Source of the DNA: Myxococcus stipitatus DSM 14675
GTDB lineage: Bacteria > Myxococcota > Myxococcia > Myxococcales > Myxococcaceae
Assembly: GCF_000331735.1 (NCBI RefSeq)
Contig: NC_020126.1
Coordinates: forward strand, 7,629,501-7,693,500
Direction of reading: 5' to 3'
Length of the DNA: 64,000 bases
Made by a program: the position numbers and the translations under genes
Shown: positions 1 to 7,799 of the stretch, piece by piece
Layout: each line of letters starts with the position of its first letter
How positions within the stretch are numbered: position 1 is the stretch's first letter
Notes under the pieces: model-generated
Seen by the model: the letters and a program-made list of their open reading frames with translations, nothing else
Told to the model about the DNA's origin: nothing
Database searches by the model: none

Positions 1-12
1 TCAACGCTCGCC

Positions 13-999
13 ATGCCCCGGACCCTCCGCCCCCGAGTCTTCGTCACTCGACAGCTCCCCGGAGAGGCCCTCGGGCGACTGAGCAAGCAGGTAGACCTCT
101 CCGTCTGGGAGGCGGAGCTGCCGCCCCCGCCCGAGACGCTCCTGGCCGAGGCCGCCCGCTCCGACGGCCTCGTCACCTTGTTGACGGACCGTGTGGATGC
201 CCGCCTGCTTGCCTCCGCCCCCGGCCTGCGGGCGGTCAGCAACGTGGCTGTTGGCTACGACAACATTGACGTTCGGGCCTGTACGGAGCGCCGCGTCGCG
301 GTAGGAAACACCCCAGGCGCCCTCACCGAGACGTCGGCCGATTTCGCATTCGCGCTGATTCTGGGACTCGCACGGCGGGTCGCGGAGGCGGACGCGTACA
401 TCCGGGCCGGCCACTGGCGCACCTGGAGCCCCACCCTCCTGCTGGGAACGGATGTGTACGGGGCGACGCTGGGAATCGTCGGCCCGGGAGCCATCGGCTC
501 GGCGGTGGCCCGGCGGGCCCGAGGCTTCGGGATGCGCATCCTCTACGTGGGGCGGGAGGCCCGTCCCGCGCTGGAGGTGGAGACGGGCGCCGTCCGGGTG
601 GACAAGGCCACGCTGCTCGCGGAAGCGGACATCATCAGCCTGCATGTGCCCCTGACGCCCGCCACCCGACACTGGGTGGGCCGCGGGGAACTGGCCGCGA
701 TGAAGCCCGGGGCGCTGCTCGTCAACACCGCGCGGGGTGGCGTCGTGGACCCGGTCGCGCTCGTCGAGGCCCTGCGGGACGGGCGGCTGGGCGGCGCGGC
801 CCTGGACGTGACGGACCCCGAGCCCCTTCCACCGGACAGCCCGCTGATGACCCTGCCCAACGTCCTGCTCGCGCCGCACATCGCCAGCGCGTCGCACGCC
901 ACCCGGGGCCGCATGGCCTCCATGGCGGTGGACAACCTCCTGGCCGCGCTCGAGGGACGGCGGCCTCCCCACTGCGTCAACCCCGAGGTCTTCCCATGA
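13..999 (+). CDS. D-2-hydroxyacid dehydrogenase (glyoxylate/hydroxypyruvate reductase type)
   Basis: Cytoplasmic NAD(P)H-dependent reductase of 2-keto acids, 328 residues, the usual family length. The dinucleotide-binding loop GPGAIG is at 157-162. The catalytic Arg (NTARGG, R241), Glu (DPEP, E270) and His (APHIAS, H289) are all present. Glyoxylate or hydroxypyruvate is the likely substrate by similarity to GyaR/GhrB-type enzymes, but the sequence alone does not fix it. Its stop overlaps the apt start by four bases (ATGA), so the two are probably co-transcribed. The start is the first ATG; only 12 bases precede it in the window, so the promoter is not seen. Confidence 0.9.
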   Translation: MPRTLRPRVFVTRQLPGEALGRLSKQVDLSVWEAELPPPPETLLAEAARSDGLVTLLTDRVDARLLASAPGLRAVSNVAVGYDNIDVRACTERRVAVGNTPGALTETSADFAFALILGLARRVAEADAYIRAGHWRTWSPTLLLGTDVYGATLGIVGPGAIGSAVARRARGFGMRILYVGREARPALEVETGAVRVDKATLLAEADIISLHVPLTPATRHWVGRGELAAMKPGALLVNTARGGVVDPVALVEALRDGRLGGAALDVTDPEPLPPDSPLMTLPNVLLAPHIASASHATRGRMASMAVDNLLAALEGRRPPHCVNPEVFP

Positions 1000-1550
1000 C
1001 CCAGCCTGTCGCCAGCCTCTCCGACACCACGCTCGTCGCCGACCTCCAGGCCCGCCTTCGCGACGTGCCGGACTTCCCCAAGCCCGGCATCGTCTTCAAG
1101 GACATCACCCCCGTCCTCGCGGACCCGCGCCTGTTCGGCCGCGTCATCAACGCCATGTCCGCGCCCTTCCGGGGACAGCACATCACCAAGGTCGTCGGCG
1201 TGGAGGCGCGAGGCTTCCTCCTGGGGGCCCCCATCGCGCTCTCGCTCGACGCGGGCTTCGTCCCCGCGCGCAAGCCCGGCAAGCTGCCCCACCGCTCCGT
1301 CGTGGAGCGCTACTCGCTGGAGTACGGCGCGGACGGCGTGGAGATGCACGAGGACGCCATCCTCCAGGGAGAGCGGGTGCTGGTGGTGGACGACGTGCTC
1401 GCCACCGGCGGCACGGCGGAGGCGACGGCGAAGCTGGTGAAGCGGCTGGGCGGTGAGCTCGTCGGGTTCAGCTTCCTCATCAGCCTCGACTTCCTCGAAG
1501 GCCCCCAGCGACTGGGCCGCGACAAGGTGACCACCCTGCTGACGTTCTGA
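996..1550 (+). CDS. apt: Adenine phosphoribosyltransferase
   Basis: Converts adenine and PRPP to AMP and pyrophosphate in purine salvage; cytosolic. The 184-residue protein has the N-terminal [15 protein letters not shown] signature of Apt at 25-39 and the PRPP-binding loop [13 protein letters not shown] at 128-140. Length and motif order are normal. The start ATG overlaps the stop of the hydroxyacid dehydrogenase, and translational coupling is likely. No functional link between the two products is evident. Confidence 0.95.
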   Translation: MTQPVASLSDTTLVADLQARLRDVPDFPKPGIVFKDITPVLADPRLFGRVINAMSAPFRGQHITKVVGVEARGFLLGAPIALSLDAGFVPARKPGKLPHRSVVERYSLEYGADGVEMHEDAILQGERVLVVDDVLATGGTAEATAKLVKRLGGELVGFSFLISLDFLEGPQRLGRDKVTTLLTF

Positions 1551-1658
1551 CGCCCGGCCGACCCAGGCCCCCTCCCCTCCTTCGCCCGGCTGCTGTCGCG
1601 CCACCCGCGCATGGCCACCTGACGAGGAGAGCGTCCCGTTCAACAGGGGGAGGAAGAC

Positions 1659-2492
1659 ATGCCCGAGGTGCGCGCGAGCGACGGGGTCCGCATCCGCTAC
1701 GACGACGTGGGCCAGGGCGATACCCCGCTGCTCTTCATCCCCGCATGGTGCTCACGGCGCGACGTCTTTCGCACCCTGGTGCCTCGCTGCGCCGAGCGCC
1801 ACCGCGTCCTCTGTGTCGACCTGCGAGGCCACGGCGATTCGGAGCGAGGCACCGGGGACTTCGACAGCGGCACGGTGCTCGATGACCTGCTCGCGGTGCT
1901 GAGGGCCAGCGGCGCGCGACGGGTGGTGCCGGTCTGCATCGCCACGGCGGGCTACTGGGCCGTGGACCTCCACCGGGAATGGGGCCCGCGGCGAGTGCCC
2001 CACCTCGTGCTCCTGGACTGGCTCGTCACCGAGCCGACTCCCGCCTTCGCCTCCCTCCTGCGCGGCCTCATGTCCGAGCGCTGGGGGCGCGCACGCGACG
2101 AGCTGCTCGAGACCTGGGCCCACGGCGTGGAGCACCCGGACGTCCTGCGCACCCTTCGCGGGGACATGCGCGAAGTCCCCGAGGAGATGTGGGCACGCGC
2201 CGCGCGGGAAATCACGGCGAGCCAGGCGCGACACGGCACACCCCTGCGCGCGCTCGCGGGCCTGAACCCCGCGCCCACCACGCTGCACCTGTATGCCCAG
2301 CCCGACGCCCAGGACTACCTGGAGGAGCAGGTGGCCTTCAGCGCGACCCACCCGTGGTTCCACGTCATGAAGCTGCCCGCGGTCAGCCACCTGCCTTCAC
2401 TCGAGGTGCCCGACCTCGTCGCGGCGGGAATCGAGGCCCTGGTCTCCGGACAGCGGACCACCCTCAGGACAGGCCCGGACGCCCAGGACTGA
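1659..2492 (+). CDS. Hod/Qdo-like alpha/beta-hydrolase-fold protein lacking the nucleophile Ser
   Basis: 277 residues with the alpha/beta-hydrolase fold. The PAWC segment (28-31), RGHGDS (56-61), LDWL (119-122), HPWF (231-234) and SHLPSLEVPD (243-252) resemble, from memory, the cofactor-independent quinolone 2,4-dioxygenases Hod and Qdo more than ordinary esterases. At the nucleophile elbow the sequence reads CIATAG (93-98), so the Ser position is Ala95. The acid Asp120 and base His244 remain. A normal Ser-hydrolase mechanism is therefore unlikely. The protein may be a divergent dioxygenase-like or ligand-binding member, or inactive. The start has a strong ribosome site (GGGGGAGGA) eight bases upstream. 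The next gene has its own promoter, so this one is probably monocistronic. Confidence 0.75.
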   Translation: MPEVRASDGVRIRYDDVGQGDTPLLFIPAWCSRRDVFRTLVPRCAERHRVLCVDLRGHGDSERGTGDFDSGTVLDDLLAVLRASGARRVVPVCIATAGYWAVDLHREWGPRRVPHLVLLDWLVTEPTPAFASLLRGLMSERWGRARDELLETWAHGVEHPDVLRTLRGDMREVPEEMWARAAREITASQARHGTPLRALAGLNPAPTTLHLYAQPDAQDYLEEQVAFSATHPWFHVMKLPAVSHLPSLEVPDLVAAGIEALVSGQRTTLRTGPDAQD

Positions 2493-2512
2493 CCTCCTCG
2501 CCCCAGGCCGGG

Positions 2513-2557
2513 TTGACGGCGCCCGCGGCCCTGTTTATAAGTTGGTCACACAACCAA
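2513..2557 (+). promoter_or_regulatory. Sigma-70-type promoter with overlapping TetR operator
   Basis: A -35 box TTGACG (2513-2518), a 17-base spacer and a -10 box TATAAG (2536-2541) form a near-ideal promoter. The inverted repeat TTGGT-N6-ACCAA (2542-2557) lies directly on the expected transcription start. That is where a TetR-type repressor would block initiation. The adjacent TetR gene probably represses itself and the genes behind it. Confidence 0.75.
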
Positions 2558-2571
2558 TAAACAAGACCCCC

Positions 2572-3180
2572 ATGCCTCGTCCGTCCAACACCGAAGAGCG
2601 CCGTCAGCAAATCGTCCTGGGGCTGCTGCGAGTGATGTCCGAGCGCGGCTACGAGCGGGCCTCCGTCAACGAAATCGCGAAGGCGGCGGGGCTGAGTCCG
2701 GGGCTCGTGCACTACCACTTCAGCGACAAGCAGGAGATCCTCCTCGTGCTGGTGGAGCAGCTCGCGGCCCGTGCGAGAGAGCGGGTGGCCAGGCGCGTCG
2801 CCCGCATCGCTCCGGAGGATGCGCGAGGCAAGGTGGAGGCGTTCCTGGACGCCTTCCTCGCGACGGGCGCGGACGCGGACCCGAGCGCCGTGGCCGGCTG
2901 GGTCACCATCAGCGCGGAAGCCATCCGGCAGCCCGAGGTCCGCGACGCCTACGAGCAGGTGGTGCGCGCGGACCTGGAGCACCTCGAGGGACTGGTCGCG
3001 TCCGTGGTCGGCAAGCGGAGGGCCCGCGCATTGTCGGTGGGCCTCTTCGCCGCGGTGCAGGGCTACTTCGTGCTCTCCGCGAGCGCACCGGGGCTCGTCC
3101 CCTCGGGCTCGGCCGCCCACACCGTGAAGCAGATGGCCGCGGGTCTGCTCGACACGGCGACCGCGAAGGAGGGCGCATGA
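2572..3180 (+). CDS. TetR/AcrR family transcriptional regulator
   Basis: 202 residues from the ATG at 2572. The N-terminal helix-turn-helix is clear (VNEIAKAAGLSPGLVHYHF), followed by an all-helical ligand domain. A TTG at 2542 would add ten residues, but it lies inside the operator and about at the transcription start, so 2572 is preferred. The subfamily looks BetI-like in the HTH; the ligand is unknown. The stop overlaps the start of the AmpG-like transporter by four bases, so regulator and transporter form one operon and the transporter substrate or product may be the inducer. Regulation by the operator at 2542-2557 is inferred. Confidence 0.9.
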   Translation: MPRPSNTEERRQQIVLGLLRVMSERGYERASVNEIAKAAGLSPGLVHYHFSDKQEILLVLVEQLAARARERVARRVARIAPEDARGKVEAFLDAFLATGADADPSAVAGWVTISAEAIRQPEVRDAYEQVVRADLEHLEGLVASVVGKRRARALSVGLFAAVQGYFVLSASAPGLVPSGSAAHTVKQMAAGLLDTATAKEGA

Positions 3181-4388
3181 AGACGCCCGTGAAGCTGGGG
3201 CTCCTGTCGAGCCTCTATCTCTCCCAGGGCCTGCCGTTCGGCTTCTTCACCCAGGCGCTCCCGGTCCTGCTGCGGCACCAGGGCCTCTCGCTTCCGGCCA
3301 TCGGACTGGCGCACCTGCTCGCGCTGCCCTGGGCCCTGAAGTTCCTCTGGGCGCCATCCATGGACCGGCACGGCTCCGCGCGCTGGGGACTGCGCCGAGG
3401 CTACATCCTCCCGCTGCAGTGCATGAGCGCGGGCCTGCTGCTGTCGCTCGCGCTGCCCGAGTCCACCGTGGACACACACTGGCTGCTCGCCGCGGTGCTG
3501 GGGGTCAACCTGCTCGCGGCGACCCAGGACGTCGCGACGGATGGCCTCGCGGTGACGCTGCTCTCTCCCTCCGAGCGAGGCTGGGGCAACGGCGTGCAGG
3601 TGGCCGCGTATCGCGTGGGGATGATTCTGGGTGGAGGCCTCATGCTCGCCGTCTTCGACGTCGCGGGCTGGCGCCCCACCCTCCTGGCGCTGGGCTTGAT
3701 TCTCCTCGTCGCCACCGTGCCCATCGCGCTCTACCGCGAGCCCGCCACCGCCCCCCCGCCTCGCGCGAGCCTGGGCCTCCAGTGGTGGCTGCGACGGCCC
3801 GGCGCCGCGACCTGGCTCACCTTGCTCGTGGCCTACAAGGCGGGAGAAGCGCTGGCCACGGGCATGCTGCGCACCTTCCTGGTGGACCGGGGCCTGTCAC
3901 TCACGGACATCGCGTGGATGCTCGGCGGGGTGGGCTTCACGGCGGGACTCCTGGGAGCGCTCGCGGGCGGCAGCCTCGTGGCGAAGCTGGGGCGGCGGCG
4001 GGCCTTGTTCCTCTTCGGCTTCGTCCAGGCGGCGGCCGTGCTGCTGTACGCGGTCGTTGCCAGCACTCCGTCGTCCATGGCGTGGCTGACGGCGGTCTGC
4101 GCCGTGGAGCACATCGCCAGCGGCATGGCCACCGCCACGCTCTTCACCGCGATGATGGATGCCTGCCGCCCCGAGCACGCCGCCACCGACTACACGGTGC
4201 AGGCCTCGCTCGTGGTGATTGCCACGGGCGCGGCGGCGGCGCTCAGTGGCTTCAGCGCGCAGGCGCTCGGCTACCCCGGACACTTCGTCCTCGCCGCGCT
4301 GCTCTGCGTCGCCGGCACGCTCTACGTCCCCTTCGCCCTCCGCCCATCCCCGACGCACGAGGCCCCCGCGCCCGAGGTGTCGTCATGA
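3177..4388 (+). CDS. AmpG-like MFS transporter
   Basis: 403 residues with about twelve hydrophobic segments, an inner-membrane major facilitator protein. The opening residues, with a SLYLSQGLPFGF segment and then a W-x-LKFLWAP segment, are typical of the AmpG/PAT (peptide-acetyl-CoA/muropeptide) branch. AmpG itself imports anhydromuropeptides for wall recycling; the substrate here is not proven. It overlaps the upstream TetR gene and the downstream coaD gene by ATGA at both ends, inside a tightly coupled operon. TetR control suggests it could instead respond to a toxic or envelope-derived small molecule. Confidence 0.85.
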   Translation: MKTPVKLGLLSSLYLSQGLPFGFFTQALPVLLRHQGLSLPAIGLAHLLALPWALKFLWAPSMDRHGSARWGLRRGYILPLQCMSAGLLLSLALPESTVDTHWLLAAVLGVNLLAATQDVATDGLAVTLLSPSERGWGNGVQVAAYRVGMILGGGLMLAVFDVAGWRPTLLALGLILLVATVPIALYREPATAPPPRASLGLQWWLRRPGAATWLTLLVAYKAGEALATGMLRTFLVDRGLSLTDIAWMLGGVGFTAGLLGALAGGSLVAKLGRRRALFLFGFVQAAAVLLYAVVASTPSSMAWLTAVCAVEHIASGMATATLFTAMMDACRPEHAATDYTVQASLVVIATGAAAALSGFSAQALGYPGHFVLAALLCVAGTLYVPFALRPSPTHEAPAPEVSS

Positions 4389-4882
4389 CCATCGCCGTCT
4401 ACGCAGGAAGCTTCGACCCCGTCACCGCGGGACACCTGTCCGTGGTCCGTCAGGCAGCGCGCCTGTTCGGCCACGTGGTGGTCGTCGTGGCCATCAACCC
4501 CGCGAAGAACACCCTGCTGTCGCCCGATGAGCGCGTGGCCCTGGTGAAAGAGGCCGTGGCCATGCACCCCAATGTCTCGGTGGCGTGGACCGAAGGGCTC
4601 ATCGTCGACTACGCGCGAGCCATCGGCGCCAGCGTCCTCTTGCGCGGTGTGCGCGGCGCCACCGATGCGCAGTTCGAGACGGAGCTCGCCCAGAACAACC
4701 GCGCGCTCGCGCCCGAAATCTCCACCCTCTTCCTCCCCGCGGAGGCCCACCTCGCCGAGGTGAGCAGCAGCGGCCTCAAGCAGCGCGTCTCGCGAGGCGA
4801 GGACGTTTCGGCCTTCTGTCCGCCCACGGTCGCGGCGAAGCTGCGCGAGCGACTCGACCCGTCCCTTCGGAGCCAGCCATGA
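4385..4882 (+). CDS. coaD: Phosphopantetheine adenylyltransferase
   Basis: Penultimate step of coenzyme A synthesis: 4'-phosphopantetheine plus ATP gives dephospho-CoA. The 165-residue protein begins with the nucleotidyltransferase core YAGSFDPVTAGH (6-17), which holds the TxGH motif, and carries the VSSSGLKQR signature near the C terminus. Length is normal. The ATG at 4385 is fixed by the ATGA overlap with the transporter stop, and the gene overlaps the next start by ATGA as well. An essential housekeeping gene sits here inside an operon headed by a TetR regulator, so a further internal promoter is likely. Confidence 0.95.
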   Translation: MTIAVYAGSFDPVTAGHLSVVRQAARLFGHVVVVVAINPAKNTLLSPDERVALVKEAVAMHPNVSVAWTEGLIVDYARAIGASVLLRGVRGATDAQFETELAQNNRALAPEISTLFLPAEAHLAEVSSSGLKQRVSRGEDVSAFCPPTVAAKLRERLDPSLRSQP

Positions 4883-5625
4883 GCCTGTCCTTCATTCCCC
4901 TGGGCGTCGGGGATGCCTTCTCCGCCCTCCACTACTCGTCCTGTCTCGCGGTGGAGGCCGAGGACCAGGTGCTCCTGGTGGACTGCCCGCACCCCATCCG
5001 CAAGATGATGCGCGAGGCCTCGCTCGCCACCGGAATCCCCCTGGACGTGGACCGCGTCAGCGCCGTGGCCCTCACCCACCTCCACGCGGACCACTCCTCT
5101 GGACTGGAGAGCATGGGCTACTTCTCCTTCTTCCTCCTGCACAGGAAGCTGGAGCTGCTCGCGCACCCCGCCGTGGCGGAGCGACTCTGGGAAGGCCACC
5201 TGGCCGCCGGCATGGAGTGCCTCATCGAGAAGCGCGGCGAGGCCCCCAACGACAAGCACTTCGAGGACTACTTCGAGCACACGCCGCTCTCCACCGAGGC
5301 CGCCGTGCGACACGGCCCCTTCCTCATCGAGTCCCGCATGACGTACCACCACGTGCCCACCACCGCGCTGCGCATCCACGCGGGGGGCAAGTGCCTGGGC
5401 TACAGCGCGGACACCGCCTTCGACGAGGGGCTCATCCACTGGCTGTCTCGCGCGGACCTGGTCATCCACGAGACGAACTACGGCGTCCACACGCCCTACG
5501 AGAAGCTCGCCGCGCTGCCCGCGGACCTGCGCGCCCGCATGCGCCTCATCCACTACCCGGATGACTTCGACACCGAGGCCAGCGTCATCGAGCCCCTGCG
5601 TCAGGGCCGCCGCTACACCGTGTAG
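4879..5625 (+). CDS. Metallo-beta-lactamase-fold hydrolase
   Basis: 248 residues. The MBL metal motif HLHADH is at 67-72, with later ligands expected from the YSADT and IHETNYG segments and a C-terminal IHYPDD histidine. The arrangement resembles RNase Z/phosphodiesterase-like MBL proteins that act on phosphodiester substrates, but the specific substrate cannot be read. Cytosolic, no signal peptide. It is the last gene of the TetR-AmpG-coaD operon and ends just before a strong hairpin. Confidence 0.85.
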   Translation: MSLSFIPLGVGDAFSALHYSSCLAVEAEDQVLLVDCPHPIRKMMREASLATGIPLDVDRVSAVALTHLHADHSSGLESMGYFSFFLLHRKLELLAHPAVAERLWEGHLAAGMECLIEKRGEAPNDKHFEDYFEHTPLSTEAAVRHGPFLIESRMTYHHVPTTALRIHAGGKCLGYSADTAFDEGLIHWLSRADLVIHETNYGVHTPYEKLAALPADLRARMRLIHYPDDFDTEASVIEPLRQGRRYTV

Positions 5626-5628
5626 GAA

Positions 5629-5655
5629 TCGGGCGCCCGAGCCCCGGGCGCCCGA
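5629..5655. terminator. Bidirectional hairpin between convergent genes
   Basis: A perfect 11-base stem, TCGGGCGCCCG (5629-5639) with its complement at 5645-5655 and a five-base loop. It lies 4 bases after the MBL gene stop and 15 bases after the amylase gene stop on the other strand. No long U tract follows. The position supports a terminator serving both genes. Confidence 0.65.
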
Positions 5656-5670
5656 AACCCCTGTCACCGG

Positions 5671-7569
5671 TTACTGCGAGAAGATGAGCAGCGAGTAGGG
5701 GCCGATGGCGAAGGACGCGTTGTTCGCCATGCCATCCTTGGCGCCGCCATACGCCACCGTGTTGGCCGACGCGGTGTTGCCGAAGTCGGACGAGTACCCG
5801 TTCCAGTCGCTGTTGAAGCGCAGGTACCACGTGCCCGTGCGCGGGAAGCCGATGTTGTAGGTGGGGAAGTAGGTGCCGCTGAAGTTGGCGACAATCAGGA
5901 CGTCGTCCCCAGGCCCACCACTGTCCCAGCGGTGATAGGCAAGCACCTTGCCCGTGTTGTTGACGTGGTGGACGTTGACGTTGCCTCCCCGCAGGCCGCG
6001 CGTGTTGTTGCTCCAGTTGCGGCGCAGGCGGATGAGGTCCCGGTAGAGGTCGTGGATGCCGCCGTAGGTGCTGAGCTTGCCCCAGTCCACCGGGTCTCCG
6101 TCCGCGAAGAACCCGTCCTCCAGAATCTCCTGTCCCTGGAACAGCATGGGGATGCCCGGAGACGTGAGAGTGACACCCGCGGCCAGCGTGGAGCGCTTCT
6201 TCGCCGCCCAGCTCCCCGCCTGTCCCGGCCAGATCTCCTCCGGCAACCGCTGCTTGCCGTTGGCCACCTCGTCGTGGCTCTCCGAGTAGATGACGCGCGC
6301 GTGCGCCCGCCCGCTGAAGCGCTGGGTAATCGCGTCGCGCACCGCGAACATGTTCCGGTTCGCGTCGTTCTGCTCGATGACCGCCGTGCGGATGGGATGC
6401 ACGAACTCCGCCGACCACTGCGCGTCGAAGCCCGCGCCGCCCGCGAAGTCGGACGTGGCGTCGTTGGTGATGGAGTCGCCGCCGCCGAAGTCCTCGGCGA
6501 TGGAGATCTTCCAGCCCTTGTTCGCGTTGATTTCGCGGTTGATGGAGCGGAACACCTGCCACGCCGGCGCGATGTCGCCCGCGCCGTCGATGGTGCGCAT
6601 GTACTTCGTGGCATCCCAGCGCAGGCCATCTGCCCGGAAGTTGTCGAGCAGGTTCATCATCGAGTCGCGGATGTACGCACGCACCTCGGGGCGGCCGTAG
6701 TCCGGACGCGTGTCCCCCCACGGCGTCGACTTGCGGTTGTCGGTGAAGAAGTACTCCCCACCGTTGCCCAGGCAGTTGCCGCTGAAGCACCACATGGGCA
6801 GGTCGCTGGGCCCCCAGTGGTTGTGCACCACGTCGACGATGACACCGATGCCCCGGTAGTGCGCCTCGTCCACGAAGCGCTTCATGTCGTTGGGGTGGCC
6901 GTAGGCGCTCTCCGGCGCGAACGGGAAGGCGACGTTGTAGCCCCAGGAGAAGTCGCCAGCGAACTCGTATGCCGGCATCACCTTCACCATGTTGACGCCC
7001 AGGTCCCGCAGGTAGTCGAGCTTCGCGATGGCGCTGTTCCAGTTGCCCGGCCCCCACCCCGGCGAGTCGTTGAACGTGCCCACGTGCAGCTCGTAGATGA
7101 CCATCTCGTGGAAGGCCGGCGTGCTGAACTGCTGCGCGTTCCACCAGTACTCGCCGTGGTCGTAGATGATGCTGGCGCCCGTGGAGTTCTCCTGCCACGC
7201 CGAGCGCGGGTCCGCGCGCCAGGAATCGCTCCCCCACTGGTTGCGCGTGACGAACTTGTACTTCTGCCCCTTCACCGCGCCCGCCACGTCGCCGGAGAAG
7301 TTGCCGTTGAACTCGTTGCCCAGCTCCACCCACCCCCAACTGCTGAAGTCACCCGCGACGAACACCTGGGAGGCCAGTGGCGCCCACACGCGGAACGTCG
7401 TGCCGCCGCCGTAGACCACCGCCCCCATGCCCGGCCGATTCGAGGAGCTGAGGCGCTGGACGACCTGTCCTGTCTCCTCGCCCTTCGTGCCCAGTGGATT
7501 CTCGAGCGCGCTCTCTGCGCAGCCCAACACTCCGGCCAGCAGCAGCGCACTCCACATGTTGCGTCGCAT
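5671..7569 (-). CDS. GH13 alpha-amylase/branching-enzyme-like lipoprotein
   Basis: 632 residues from the ATG at 7569, which follows a GGGAGG ribosome site and opens a lipoprotein signal with the cleavage Cys at 17 (GVLGC). A CBM48-like beta-sandwich spans about 45-130. The GH13 barrel follows with nucleophile Asp319 (LRWDAT), acid/base Glu359 (IAED) and the HD pair at 432-433. The CBM48 plus GH13 order matches branching enzymes, trehalohydrolases and related alpha-glucan enzymes, so the exact reaction (alpha-1,4 hydrolysis or alpha-1,6 transfer/debranching) is open. It should act at the cell surface or periplasm. An upstream ATG at 7641 would bury the signal peptide and is rejected. Confidence 0.88.
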   Translation of the reverse strand: MRRNMWSALLLAGVLGCAESALENPLGTKGEETGQVVQRLSSSNRPGMGAVVYGGGTTFRVWAPLASQVFVAGDFSSWGWVELGNEFNGNFSGDVAGAVKGQKYKFVTRNQWGSDSWRADPRSAWQENSTGASIIYDHGEYWWNAQQFSTPAFHEMVIYELHVGTFNDSPGWGPGNWNSAIAKLDYLRDLGVNMVKVMPAYEFAGDFSWGYNVAFPFAPESAYGHPNDMKRFVDEAHYRGIGVIVDVVHNHWGPSDLPMWCFSGNCLGNGGEYFFTDNRKSTPWGDTRPDYGRPEVRAYIRDSMMNLLDNFRADGLRWDATKYMRTIDGAGDIAPAWQVFRSINREINANKGWKISIAEDFGGGDSITNDATSDFAGGAGFDAQWSAEFVHPIRTAVIEQNDANRNMFAVRDAITQRFSGRAHARVIYSESHDEVANGKQRLPEEIWPGQAGSWAAKKRSTLAAGVTLTSPGIPMLFQGQEILEDGFFADGDPVDWGKLSTYGGIHDLYRDLIRLRRNWSNNTRGLRGGNVNVHHVNNTGKVLAYHRWDSGGPGDDVLIVANFSGTYFPTYNIGFPRTGTWYLRFNSDWNGYSSDFGNTASANTVAYGGAKDGMANNASFAIGPYSLLIFSQ

Positions 7570-7799
7570 GGTGACGACCTCCCTGTCGTTGATGGGATGG
7601 GTCCTAGCAATCACAGCAAAGCGAGAGCAAACCGCATTCACATCAAATCTGTAACTTCACACGATGACACGTCGCAGCAGCCTCCCTCCCTCCCTCCGAG
7701 GAAGAACAGGGGTGCGGGCGGGGTGCTCGCGTTCGTCCTCTGAGTGCGGTAGGTCCGCGAGCCCGGCGCCGTGCGGGCGCCTCTGGAGAACGACTCGCG

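Noticed and set aside
8-12. Tail of an upstream gene at the left edge
   Set aside because: Only a dozen bases precede the first ATG; nothing can be supported.
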